Shown in pieces: positions 32,915 to 42,577 of a DNA stretch of 64,000 bases. The stretch comes from an uncultured Clostridia bacterium. Lineage in GTDB: Bacteria; Bacillota; Clostridia; UBA1381. The DNA is taken from contig CAKSIJ010000004.1 of assembly GCA_934462715.1 (NCBI GenBank), positions 62,001 through 126,000 on the forward strand. The letters are read 5' to 3'. The first letter of the stretch is position 1, and each line of letters opens with the position of its first letter. The notes under the pieces are model-generated. The model was not told the DNA's origin, ran no database searches, and saw only the letters and a program-made list of their open reading frames with translations. The translations under genes were made by a program, and so were the position numbers.

Positions 32915-35698
32915 ATGATAATGAGCTTTAAGAAAAAAATTATCAGCGTTGTTTTGGCAATTGCAAGTGTAATTCCTACATTTTGCGTTTGGGCAGAGGA
33001 TGAAGCACCGCAAAAGACAGTTGCCGAAACAAACACGGAAATCAGAACGGCAATGCAGGAGGAATTTTCTCTGATTGAATATCTGGGTGTTCTGAAAAAC
33101 AACAACGATATTGATTTATCGGGTGCGGTAACAAAGCATGAATATGTGAGCGCACTGTTAAAAATGTTCGGTTACTCGGGCGACAGAAACAATCAGGTTG
33201 ATTTTCCCGACATTGATAAATCGGCTTCATATTATCCCGATATGGTGGCGGCATATTATCTCGGCATTGTAGAGGGCGACAACGAGGGGAATTATCTCCC
33301 CGAGGGCGGAGTAACGGTTGATACCGCCGCAAAGATGTTGGTCAGCGCAATGGGGGGCTTTTATAAAAAGCTTGCGACAAGCACAGGAGGTTATCCCAAC
33401 GGCTACACAACGGTGCTGCGTGAGATGAACTCGTTCAAAAACGTTAAAACGGCAGACGGTTATCTTACATATGCCGGAATGGTAAAGGTTTTGTTCAACA
33501 CTCTTTTTGCAAAGGACTACGATATTTCGATTGACGGAAAAAACATCGAAAAGAGTGAGGACACAATATTAGAGAAGCAGTACAATATCGAAAGACTGAC
33601 GGGTATAGTTACGGCTTCGAGCTTTTACAAGCAGATAGAGGACGAAGCGTATGAGGGCTGCATTGAGATTGACGGACAAAAATATGACTTGAACGGAGCG
33701 TCAGGCGCAGACGATGAAAAAATACTCGGACAAAAGGTGTATTATTACCTTCGCCATGAGAGCCGTTCAAACAATGATGACGGAGAAATCGTGATATTGA
33801 ATCCCGTCCCCGGCAAAAATATCTTTTTGGAATTAACCGATGAGGAAATCGAAAAGGACAGCACATTAGACCGTGTAAACTATGAAAAGGACGGGGATAC
33901 AAAGTCGAGATTTGCAAAAATTTCAAAGGACGCTGTATATTTTTACAACGGAAAAATCTGTTTTGCAATGACCGATGACGATATGTCACCAGAGCCGGGA
34001 AGAATCAGACTTCTTGACAACAACGCAGACGGAACCTATGATTATGTATTCGTTTCGAGTTACGAGGAGCATTTGACGCTTATGTCGACAATGTGGCAGA
34101 TCAGCGACAAATACACCGACTGGACTCTTAAAATCGACAGCAGAAATCCTCAGTACAAATTCTACAGAAACGGAATCGAAATCACACCCGATTTTATCGG
34201 CGAATGGGATGTTCTGAGAATTATGAGCTTCAAGGGCGAGGACAAGGGTATAATCGAGGTTGCAAGCGGTGAAATAACCGGTAAAATCACCGGCACTATT
34301 ACCGATGGCGTTAAGATTGACAACAAGGAATACAAATTCTCGCAGATTTATAAAGATGCGATCAAAAACGATTCTTTCTATTTAAAGAAGATTGAAAACG
34401 GCTACAGTGCGATTTTTGCAACAGACGGCTACGGAAAAATCACCGGTATCAAGAAAATGAAGGCAGGGGATCTTGATTATGCTTTCATGATTAAAACATA
34501 CTTCAACGATGATACACAGCAAGCGTTGGTCAGACTTTACGGTATGTACGGCGTTATGAAAAAGCTGCCTTTGGCAAAGAATGTGAAAATCAACGGCAAA
34601 AAATATAAAATTTCAGGCGAAGTACCGGGTATCTTGCTTGACGCAGACGGAAACACAATAAGCCAGCTTATAAAATATAAGACTAACGATAAGGGCGAGG
34701 TTACGGAAATTCTGCTCGCGGAGGACAGAACCGATGTGGGCTACAGCCGCGGAGAATTTTCACTTGACTATGCTTATTCAAGCAGTTCGGGATATTTCCC
34801 GTATAACTTACAGGAATATACAATTGGCGGATACAGAGTTTCGCAGGCGGAAATAACACCGTTCTTCTATATTCCGGCAGATCTTACTGATTACAACAGA
34901 TACCAGTTCTTTGACGCACAGCAGGACTTTTGGAATCTGAATAAGGAAATGAACATTAAAATATATGATTCAACCAGATATGTTCCCGACTATGATTTCA
35001 AAAGAGCGGGCGCGATTGTAGCATATGAAAGAGCATCGCTGTCGCAGCCTTCAAATCCGTATACCGCAGGTTCTGTTTGGAACAGCGGAAACCCGTACAT
35101 TGTAGCGTCCACAAGACAAGAGCTGAATGAAGATGATGAGGTTGAGGTGATTATTGAAGCCTATACCGATTCATATAACATGACATTAACAACTCTGAGA
35201 TTTGCGGATACCGTATACAACTGTGACACCAGAAACGTATACGGCGGAGGAGATAAAAAGCCGGAGGACATCAAGGTCGGAGATGTTTTAAGAATAAAAT
35301 ACGAAAATGATTTTGCCGCGGATAAAAAGGTTAAGCTTTATGTTGTTCAGGCAAGTGTGGATAAGTATACTGATCCCGATCTTGAATATTCGGCAAGTAT
35401 TTCTATGACCGACGGCATAAACCCTGATGACAACAATTATAAGGTTATGCTTGGAACCGTTATTTATGCAGATACGGCAAGCTATGAGTTCATATGGAAA
35501 ACAAAGAACAGTCTCGGAGAAGAAAAGTTCCATCCGGTTGTGGTCGGATATGCGTCAAACGGAAGCGTATTCATATATGATAAGCAGACGGAAAAACTGA
35601 CTGTCGGAACCAGAAAATCTATTATGAAGGGAACGAGAGCGGTAATGGTCAGCGGATATTCAAGACAGTTCGGAACCTGTATAGTCGTTAAGGAGTGA
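32915..35698 (+). CDS. Exported protein with N-terminal SLH region
   Basis: A 927-aa exported protein. A signal peptide (1-27, VWA/ED) is followed by two SLH-like modules: one degenerate at about 48-80, and PDIDKSASYYPDMVAAYYLGIVEG..NYLPEGGVTVDTAAKMLVSAMGGF at about 95-150. A third, partial module lies near 170-190. The remaining 730 residues are beta-rich, with repeated short modules such as EITGKITGTITDGVKIDNKEY and DADGNTISQLIKYKTNDKGEV, a pattern common in clostridial S-layer proteins. SD AGGAGG is 4 nt from the ATG at 32915; an ATG at 32921 is an alternative. Only 12 nt separate it from the previous SLH gene. The role may be structural display at the surface; no enzymatic motif is visible. 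Confidence 0.75.
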   Translation: MIMSFKKKIISVVLAIASVIPTFCVWAEDEAPQKTVAETNTEIRTAMQEEFSLIEYLGVLKNNNDIDLSGAVTKHEYVSALLKMFGYSGDRNNQVDFPDIDKSASYYPDMVAAYYLGIVEGDNEGNYLPEGGVTVDTAAKMLVSAMGGFYKKLATSTGGYPNGYTTVLREMNSFKNVKTADGYLTYAGMVKVLFNTLFAKDYDISIDGKNIEKSEDTILEKQYNIERLTGIVTASSFYKQIEDEAYEGCIEIDGQKYDLNGASGADDEKILGQKVYYYLRHESRSNNDDGEIVILNPVPGKNIFLELTDEEIEKDSTLDRVNYEKDGDTKSRFAKISKDAVYFYNGKICFAMTDDDMSPEPGRIRLLDNNADGTYDYVFVSSYEEHLTLMSTMWQISDKYTDWTLKIDSRNPQYKFYRNGIEITPDFIGEWDVLRIMSFKGEDKGIIEVASGEITGKITGTITDGVKIDNKEYKFSQIYKDAIKNDSFYLKKIENGYSAIFATDGYGKITGIKKMKAGDLDYAFMIKTYFNDDTQQALVRLYGMYGVMKKLPLAKNVKINGKKYKISGEVPGILLDADGNTISQLIKYKTNDKGEVTEILLAEDRTDVGYSRGEFSLDYAYSSSSGYFPYNLQEYTIGGYRVSQAEITPFFYIPADLTDYNRYQFFDAQQDFWNLNKEMNIKIYDSTRYVPDYDFKRAGAIVAYERASLSQPSNPYTAGSVWNSGNPYIVASTRQELNEDDEVEVIIEAYTDSYNMTLTTLRFADTVYNCDTRNVYGGGDKKPEDIKVGDVLRIKYENDFAADKKVKLYVVQASVDKYTDPDLEYSASISMTDGINPDDNNYKVMLGTVIYADTASYEFIWKTKNSLGEEKFHPVVVGYASNGSVFIYDKQTEKLTVGTRKSIMKGTRAVMVSGYSRQFGTCIVVKE

Positions 35699-35705
35699 TG
35701 GTTTA

Positions 35706-38700
35706 ATGGGAAAAAGTAAAAGGATAATTGCAGGTATTCTGCTTTCAAGCTTGATTTTATCGGGTGTACCCGGGAAAATCAAGACGGCATATGCCGAGGC
35801 TGAGAATATGATAGGCGTTCAGTCACAAAACGAGGGTATGACAGCGGTACCTGCACCGGATAATGTTGTTATTGACGGTGATTTGAGCGAGTGGGACTGG
35901 TCGGGAAGAATCAGAATGTTCGCAGACATTTCGTATGAAAACACATATTCCAATGAAACAGCCGTAATGTATGATGACAATTACTATTATATAGGCTTTA
36001 AGGTCAAGGATCCTACACCTATGGAAAATCCGTTTGACCCTGTCACCGAGGGAACGTGGATTTGGAAAAAGGACTGTGTTCAGCTGAGATTTATAACCGA
36101 TAAAGTTATGTGGACAACATTTGCATGGAATCATGAGCAGAACCGTGCAATGCTTTTGCAGGATTATTGGCTGGACGAAAATAACGGTGGAGCCGAAATC
36201 GATTCAATATGTTATTATTCCGACCCATACGGTACAAAGCTTACCAATCACAAGGTAATAAAGCTGAATCCGAGGGTGGTTGACGGAATTGAAATCGCAT
36301 ATCAAAAGGACATATACAACACAGGCTATAATATTGAAGTAAAGCTTCCGTGGGAGCTGCTTTATATGGAAAAGCCAACGGAAATCACGGGCAGTACTAT
36401 CAGGATGGGTATTGAAATGTACTGGGGCGATAATACCGACCGTGTAAACCATGTGTATTCATATAAGGACAATATGCAGCCCGGACAGACTCTCCGTGAT
36501 TTTTTCTGGATAGGAAAGGATATGTGGGGAAACGTTACCTTTTCACCAAACGGAAATGTTCCGGTAAGGGAATATCACCAGGAGATAAAACCGCTGACAA
36601 CAGGTTATTTTAATGTAGACATCGAAGTGCCGAAAACGGCAAAAAGCTTAACGGCGGTTATAAAGGACAAGGACGGAAATATTATACGTCATCTTGTTGA
36701 GGAAATGGAAATTGCCGACTATATCACGAGGGAAACAGACGAAAACAATGTTGTGACGGTAAAGTGGGACGGAAGAAACGATTATGAGGAAATGGTATCA
36801 CCGGGAAAATACACGGTTGAGGGCTTAACTCATGACGGAATCGACCCATACTATGACATAACCTTCTATAACCCGGGCAAAATTCCGTGGCAGACGCCCG
36901 ACGGAACAGGCGCATGGGGTTCCGACCACAATCCGCCGAGAGTAACCTGTGCATACGGCGATATGTTCTATTTCGGCTGGAGCCAGGCAGAGGGCGGCGA
37001 CGCAATATTTGCAATTGACAGTGAATCTAACAAAATCTGGGGTGAAAACCGCGGAGCAATGCTTATGACGGCAAACGAAAAGTATCTGTATTCGCTGCCG
37101 ACCGGAGGCTTCTATATGGATACCTCGAATGGCGATACATATTTAATGAGGTTGGACAGATTAACCGGCGCATACAAGCCTTTCGTTCTGGAGGACGGAA
37201 CTGAGCGGACATTTGAGTTAATGCTTAGTGAAATTCTCGGCATGAACGGTGATAGACTGCCGTTTCATACCGGACTTGCAGCAACCGATGATTATGTTGT
37301 AATTGCTATGGCTGCAAACAATACTAATATAACGGCAGGCGAAACCTTGGATTACGGCGCAGGACTGTATGTTATCGATGCAAATACCGGAGTATTAAAG
37401 AAAAAGATACCTCTTGACAATGTAGGTCAGATTGCATTTTCACAGACTACGGGACTTTTATATGCAATAGTAGGAGAAAATATCTGCGAGGTTGACATTC
37501 ATTCGGGTAAAATCCGTACGATTGCGGTAAATGCAGGCGCTGATTTTAAAATGGGAACACCGATAGCCTCCGATGATGAGGGAAACATTCTTGTAATGGA
37601 TATAGGTTCCGACAGACAGATTAAAGCTTTGTCGCCGACAAACGGAAATCTTATATACACCGTCGGAAAGCAAGGCGGCAGACCGTATGTAGGAAAATGG
37701 GAAAAGGAAGGTTTAACCGAAAAGGTATTCGGAATGTCCTGTAATAATAAGGGTGAAATTGCAGTAGCTGAATTGTGGGAGGTTCCGAGAAGAATATCCG
37801 TATGGGGCAAGGACGGAAAGCTGATTCGCGATTACATAGGAAACGCCGCATACGGCGGAGCGGGAACATTCATCCACGACCAAAATCCCGAGCTTGCATA
37901 TGCAGGACCTGTTGAAATGAAATTAAATAGGGAAACAGACAGCTATGAAGTGACAAGAATTCTGTGGTGCCCGGATATGGAAAAGGGTGAGGGCTTCCCG
38001 ATACCGACCGGTACTTACGGAACAATACAGCATTTTTACAGTGACGCTTCGGGCGAACGGCATGAATATATTTATCAGCCGGGATATGCTTACTATGATC
38101 CGACGGTTTTGTATATGGAGGACGAAAACGGAATATTCAAGCCCATGAGCGCAGTGGGACTGACGTGTTCGGTTGTGCAGAATAACAACAATTCACCGTT
38201 CAGTGACTGGTGGTGCGTCAACTATACAAAAGACTTTAAAGTAAGCGGAAACGGTTTTCCTTTCAGTAAATATTATCCGAAAATGAGCTCTATGCCGTGG
38301 CAGTGGCTGTATTTGTGGAATGATGAAAACGGCGACGGAATGTTGCAGGAATCGGAATGTATATTCTTACCGAACACAAAGGGTGCGTCGTATTACTACT
38401 TAAATCCGAGAAGCGGCTGGGGCGGCAGAATGGCAAAAACCGATTTACGGTTTTTGGGAGTAGGATCGGGAGCAGGAGTAACAGAATACATTCCGGCATA
38501 TTTCAGAGAAAACGGGGCTCCGGTCTACACTATGGATTCGATCAAGAATTACAGACAGGAGCTTAGCGGTGGAGATGAAATTTATATTTTGGACGGCACA
38601 AATGACTTTATAAAGATGAACAACCTGTATGCCGTTCAGGACAGAGGAATGAATGATTTGAGCAGCTGGTCCATAGATCACGGTACGGAAAAGCTGACAC

Positions 38701-39899
38701 AAAACTGGTATATTTATAATAAATATCCGGGCGTAGCAGGTTCGCATTATGCTTTGATTACCGAAAGAAACAGTGATTTTACAGGACCTTTGAAAATACT
38801 CGGTGACGCTGAGGTTGACGGCGAAAGAGTTTTTGCGGTAAGAGGAAACTACGGCTGCGATACTGTGTTTACTACCGACGGTATTCAGGTCTGCACTCTG
38901 TTTGTTGACGTAAGACGGCCTGCGCAGCTGATAGCACCGAGCGTTGAGGAGGCAAAGGGTAAAAACCTTAATTATCTTTCCGAGGGCGGAGAGCCGTTTT
39001 CGGGAATATTTGTCAAACAAAATGACGGCAAGGTCAGACTGCTGACAAGTATAGCGAGAGGCGGCGGACTTGTCTGCGAGGTTCGGGGACTTGAAACAAT
39101 AAAGCGTTTGGAGCCGATAGAATTAATTGCGACTATAGATAAGCTTGACGCAGCGCGCGGATATGTTGAGCCTACGGAAAAGAAGAAAATTCAAAATAAC
39201 GAACAGCAAGACGATACAAGCATTATTGCCAAGAGAGCACCCTCCGCAATGACAATAGACGGTGACATCAAGGATTGGCAGGGAACAAAAGCCGTAGAGG
39301 TTTCGGGAGCTGCCGAGAGCGCTTCAATCAGACTTTCGTATGATGATGAGAAGCTGTATGCATTCTTTGATGTTAAGGATAATTCACCTATGGTAAACGG
39401 CGGTGCAAACTTTGAAAAGCTGTTTAAAACAGGTGACGTTGCGGACATATTCTTAAGTCCGACCAATAATAACAGCTCCGATCCTGCAAGCGGAGATTTG
39501 AGAATTTCACTGTCCGAAATGCAGGGCAAGCCGATTGCGGTTCTTTATAAGCAAAAGGACGCAAATGCCGACGGCTCGAATTTCTACAACTACAACTCAC
39601 CTGTCGGCAGTGTTGATTTTGACGTTGTTAAAATAATAGATAACGCCGAAATCTCAATAGTTAAGTCGATTTCCGGCTATACTCTGGAGGCGGCAATTCC
39701 GTTTGCGGCTCTGGGTATTACGGTCGATGACGATACAACGCTTTCCGGTGATGTCGGAATCGTGGCTTCTGATGAAGCCGGCACGATAAACACGGCAAGA
39801 ATCTACTATTATAACAAGGATACGGGTCTTGTTTCCGACCTGCCCAACGAGGCAAGATTCTATCCCGATAAGTGGGGAGTGATTAAATTTTCAAAATAA
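35706..39899 (+). CDS. Giant exported beta-propeller protein flanked by two CBM9-like domains
   Basis: A 1397-aa exported protein. The signal peptide (about 1-31) ends TAYA. A first CBM9/DOMON-like domain (about 50-285) opens VVIDGDLSEWDWSG and contains YDDNYYYIGFKVKDPTP. A FlgD-Ig-like strand pair follows (VKWDGRNDYEEMVSPGKYTVEG, about 355-380), then a long propeller-type region (about 400-1130) with repeats such as IFAIDSESNKIWG and LLYAIVGENICEVDIHSGKI. Near 873-884 there is a canonical EF-hand-type loop, D-E-N-G-D-G-M-L-Q-E-S-E. A second CBM9-like domain is C-terminal (about 1182-1397, MTIDGDIKDWQGTKAV; LYAFFDVKDNSPM; YTLEAAIPFAALGI). It has no SLH, so it may be secreted or held by partner proteins. 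It probably binds or acts on a polysaccharide; catalytic residues were not identified. Confidence 0.75.
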   Translation: MGKSKRIIAGILLSSLILSGVPGKIKTAYAEAENMIGVQSQNEGMTAVPAPDNVVIDGDLSEWDWSGRIRMFADISYENTYSNETAVMYDDNYYYIGFKVKDPTPMENPFDPVTEGTWIWKKDCVQLRFITDKVMWTTFAWNHEQNRAMLLQDYWLDENNGGAEIDSICYYSDPYGTKLTNHKVIKLNPRVVDGIEIAYQKDIYNTGYNIEVKLPWELLYMEKPTEITGSTIRMGIEMYWGDNTDRVNHVYSYKDNMQPGQTLRDFFWIGKDMWGNVTFSPNGNVPVREYHQEIKPLTTGYFNVDIEVPKTAKSLTAVIKDKDGNIIRHLVEEMEIADYITRETDENNVVTVKWDGRNDYEEMVSPGKYTVEGLTHDGIDPYYDITFYNPGKIPWQTPDGTGAWGSDHNPPRVTCAYGDMFYFGWSQAEGGDAIFAIDSESNKIWGENRGAMLMTANEKYLYSLPTGGFYMDTSNGDTYLMRLDRLTGAYKPFVLEDGTERTFELMLSEILGMNGDRLPFHTGLAATDDYVVIAMAANNTNITAGETLDYGAGLYVIDANTGVLKKKIPLDNVGQIAFSQTTGLLYAIVGENICEVDIHSGKIRTIAVNAGADFKMGTPIASDDEGNILVMDIGSDRQIKALSPTNGNLIYTVGKQGGRPYVGKWEKEGLTEKVFGMSCNNKGEIAVAELWEVPRRISVWGKDGKLIRDYIGNAAYGGAGTFIHDQNPELAYAGPVEMKLNRETDSYEVTRILWCPDMEKGEGFPIPTGTYGTIQHFYSDASGERHEYIYQPGYAYYDPTVLYMEDENGIFKPMSAVGLTCSVVQNNNNSPFSDWWCVNYTKDFKVSGNGFPFSKYYPKMSSMPWQWLYLWNDENGDGMLQESECIFLPNTKGASYYYLNPRSGWGGRMAKTDLRFLGVGSGAGVTEYIPAYFRENGAPVYTMDSIKNYRQELSGGDEIYILDGTNDFIKMNNLYAVQDRGMNDLSSWSIDHGTEKLTQNWYIYNKYPGVAGSHYALITERNSDFTGPLKILGDAEVDGERVFAVRGNYGCDTVFTTDGIQVCTLFVDVRRPAQLIAPSVEEAKGKNLNYLSEGGEPFSGIFVKQNDGKVRLLTSIARGGGLVCEVRGLETIKRLEPIELIATIDKLDAARGYVEPTEKKKIQNNEQQDDTSIIAKRAPSAMTIDGDIKDWQGTKAVEVSGAAESASIRLSYDDEKLYAFFDVKDNSPMVNGGANFEKLFKTGDVADIFLSPTNNNSSDPASGDLRISLSEMQGKPIAVLYKQKDANADGSNFYNYNSPVGSVDFDVVKIIDNAEISIVKSISGYTLEAAIPFAALGITVDDDTTLSGDVGIVASDEAGTINTARIYYYNKDTGLVSDLPNEARFYPDKWGVIKFSK

Positions 39900-39924
39900 A
39901 AGGGCAAAGTGAAAACATGAACAG

Positions 39925-39947
39925 CTCCGGCGGCGCAGCCGCCGGAG
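39925..39947 (+). promoter_or_regulatory. GC-rich intergenic hairpin upstream of an SD
   Basis: CTCCGGCGGC-GCA-GCCGCCGGAG, a perfect 10-bp stem 25 nt after one stop codon and shortly before the AGGAGG SD of the next gene. There is no U-run, so a processing/stability role is more likely than termination. Confidence 0.7.
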
Positions 39948-39973
39948 AGTAAACAAAAAAAGGAGGAAACAAA

Positions 39974-42448
39974 ATGAAAAAAAGAATTATAGGTACTGTA
40001 CTGACAGCTGCAATGCTGGCTTCAGCAATGCCGACAGCATTTGCGGGATTTTATCCAACAGGTGATTTTTTTGAAGCAACGGATGTGGAGCAGACGGACT
40101 CAAGAATGACTTTCCAGTTTAACAAAGCATGGAAATGGGATCAAAGTGATAACTTGCAGTACAAGGATACAGGAATAGCATACGGAAACAACGCTTGGTT
40201 TTCGGGTTTTACCGCACCATGGAAAGAAGATTTTACTCATTATGACAAGCTGTTTAAATCAGGCTGGCCTGGAAATGACAATTCAATTCTTCTGACAGCG
40301 GGAATGGACGATACAATTGTTGACGCCGAAACTCTAAAAAATTCAAAGTACGCATATGTACAAAGAAACGGTGCGGATATGTGCGAATGGAATGGCTACC
40401 TGTTTGTTTTGATGAACCAGTATCTGATGAATGTCAGAACCCCGGAAAACAGAAATGTTGCGACAAGCGATATGTATTACTACAATGAGGGTACTGTTTT
40501 TGCGGCGAATGAAGGCGGCGGAGTATGGGCAAAGACAGATATAAACGGAAACTACATACTTGATGATAACGGTGACAAAATAACAGTGGAGGGATTTGTA
40601 AGCAAGGGCTGGCTTACAAAGAACAGCTCGCAGATTCAGGTATATGATATTACAAACGGCGGCAAGACAATGATTGCCGATTGGGACTGTCAGGAGGATC
40701 TGGGAATCAACGGATCTGCCGAGTATGCCGATTATTGTACCGTAGGCTTGGACGTTACCGATGATTATATTTACTGTTATGTCGCACCGCGCGGATACAC
40801 AACAAACTATGCACAGGACGGAAAACAGAACTTGAGCGTAGCGATTTTTGAAAATACAATAGACCGTGAAAATGCTTATTATGAAGTGCCGACAAGAGTG
40901 CATTTGAACGGAGAAGTAAACAATGTAAATCTTTTGTGTGCAGGCAATGTAAATATCAGCGGTTCAGCCTATCAAGGATTCAGACACTTTTTTATCGGCG
41001 ATAAGCTTTTGACCATTCCAAACAATAATATGACTTATAACCGTGTTGACGGCATATCAATAGCAAATATCGGTGATATTGCAAATAGAAACATTTCATA
41101 TACACAGTACAAGTGGAATGAATGGCTGAATTTTGATTTGCCGTCAGACTGCACAAATGCAAAAGCAGTAAACTTCAGAGAATTCAGCGTTTGCGGAAAC
41201 AAGGGCTACGCATGGATTCAGTATCCGTTAAGCGGAGATCAGGAGGAAAAATTCTGTCAGACAGTTGTTAAATATGATTTGACAGATCCGAATAATCCTG
41301 TAGAGCTTGCAAGAAAAGAGTACAGAACAGTTAACAGAAAGGTTACCATATTAATGGATACTCATGAGGATTATATGTATACAATTCTGTCTTATGATGA
41401 GGGACTGTCAGACTATACGCAAAATGATCCGATGATTATAGTATTTGATGTAAAAAATGATACTGCGCTTGAAGAAAAACAGGTAATTCATCCGACATAC
41501 GGAAGAGGCAACAGAGAGGGAATTTTGTTCTCAGCAACAACAATTGCGGAAGTAGGCAACTGGCTTTATGTTAACATCATGGGCGGAAGAGGAAACAATG
41601 CGGCATGTGAATATTTCTTTAAGCTTACCGAGGATAAAACAGAAATTGAGGACGCTTATGCGACTGTGTCAAGAATCGGTACTCCGGTATTAAATTATGT
41701 AATATACGGAAACAGAATGTATGTTGCACCGAGCAGTCTTACGGGAGCAAACTGTGTACCGCAATGGATGTCAAAGGTTTATGTATATGATATGTCGACT
41801 GCTTTGCCGGTTGACCTGAAGCTTGACAGCGTACCGGAAATTGTTGAAGCACCGTATACATTGACAGGCAAGCTCGCAGGAGCGGCATATGACGGTAATG
41901 TATTTATGATAACCGTAAACAATCAGGAACCGACCTATGTAAATTATACTGACATCGAGGGCTGGGGCTTTAACGAAGGCGACTACTGGGCTTCGTTGAA
42001 ATATACTATAACAGAACCGGGAGATTACACAATAACGGTTACACCGATGGATTCAATGAATGAACCTGTAGACGGCGCTGCCGAAACAGTAAGTTTTACC
42101 GTTGCACCGGCTTCAACTCCGGAGGAATTTAAGCTTTCGGCAGCATATTCGTCAAGCACAATCGCAGAGGGCAAGCTCACAGTTACACCTAAGATTACAA
42201 ACAACATAAAGCAAGGCGAGATTAAGGGTATCCCGGTTGCTGCGCTTTATAAGGACAACAAGCTTGTAGACGTTAAGACAGGAACAGAGCAGACAATCAC
42301 TGAGGGCGCATATTTGCAGTCCTTGGGCGCACTTGAACTGACAGTACCTGCCGATACCGATTACTCAAAATACAATGTAAAGGTATTCTTGTTTGACTCA
42401 TTAAAGACATTCAAGCCTTTGCTTGAAAACGCATCGTTAAAAAAGTAA
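39974..42448 (+). CDS. Exported propeller-like protein with C-terminal beta-sandwich domain
   Basis: An 824-aa exported protein with a textbook signal peptide (1-24, cleaved after TAFA). Residues 45-620 are beta-rich with propeller-like repeats (WNGYLFVLMNQYLMNVRTPE; IQVYDITNGGKTMIADWD; VTDDYIYCYVAPRGYT; VGNWLYVNIMGGRG; YGNRMYVAPSSLTG). An Ig-like segment (YTITEPGDYTITVTPMD) comes near 675-690. The C-terminal domain (about 720-824) has VAALYKDNKLVDVKTG and YNVKVFLFDSLKTFKPL, related to the N-terminal domain of the next gene's product. SD AGGAGG lies 7 nt upstream, and a strong hairpin precedes it. It has no SLH domain. Function unknown beyond likely surface glycan interaction. Confidence 0.72.
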   Translation: MKKRIIGTVLTAAMLASAMPTAFAGFYPTGDFFEATDVEQTDSRMTFQFNKAWKWDQSDNLQYKDTGIAYGNNAWFSGFTAPWKEDFTHYDKLFKSGWPGNDNSILLTAGMDDTIVDAETLKNSKYAYVQRNGADMCEWNGYLFVLMNQYLMNVRTPENRNVATSDMYYYNEGTVFAANEGGGVWAKTDINGNYILDDNGDKITVEGFVSKGWLTKNSSQIQVYDITNGGKTMIADWDCQEDLGINGSAEYADYCTVGLDVTDDYIYCYVAPRGYTTNYAQDGKQNLSVAIFENTIDRENAYYEVPTRVHLNGEVNNVNLLCAGNVNISGSAYQGFRHFFIGDKLLTIPNNNMTYNRVDGISIANIGDIANRNISYTQYKWNEWLNFDLPSDCTNAKAVNFREFSVCGNKGYAWIQYPLSGDQEEKFCQTVVKYDLTDPNNPVELARKEYRTVNRKVTILMDTHEDYMYTILSYDEGLSDYTQNDPMIIVFDVKNDTALEEKQVIHPTYGRGNREGILFSATTIAEVGNWLYVNIMGGRGNNAACEYFFKLTEDKTEIEDAYATVSRIGTPVLNYVIYGNRMYVAPSSLTGANCVPQWMSKVYVYDMSTALPVDLKLDSVPEIVEAPYTLTGKLAGAAYDGNVFMITVNNQEPTYVNYTDIEGWGFNEGDYWASLKYTITEPGDYTITVTPMDSMNEPVDGAAETVSFTVAPASTPEEFKLSAAYSSSTIAEGKLTVTPKITNNIKQGEIKGIPVAALYKDNKLVDVKTGTEQTITEGAYLQSLGALELTVPADTDYSKYNVKVFLFDSLKTFKPLLENASLKK

Positions 42449-42461
42449 AATAAGCTTTCTT

Positions 42462-42491
42462 TGCACGGCGGAACAAAGCTTCCGCCGTGCA
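42462..42491 (+). promoter_or_regulatory. GC-rich intergenic hairpin
   Basis: TGCACGGCGGA-(8 nt)-TCCGCCGTGCA, a perfect 11-bp stem 14 nt after a stop codon. It is followed by A-rich sequence rather than a U-run on the plus strand, so it probably acts as an mRNA stabiliser or processing site. Confidence 0.7.
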
Positions 42492-42577
42492 GGGAAAAAA
42501 TAAAAAACAGTTTATTAAGAATGTAATATAAAAATCAGAAGAAATTGTTAAATAATTTGCGTGAAAAGGGAAATCAG

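Noticed and set aside
39925..39947. Considered as a Rho-independent terminator inside the glycan operon
   Set aside because: The stem is perfect but is followed by AGTAAACAAAAAAAGG, with no U-run, and the next gene has an SD right behind it.
42462..42491. Considered as a terminator after the 824-aa protein
   Set aside because: The plus-strand tail is A-rich, not U-rich, and the next gene appears to belong to the same unit.
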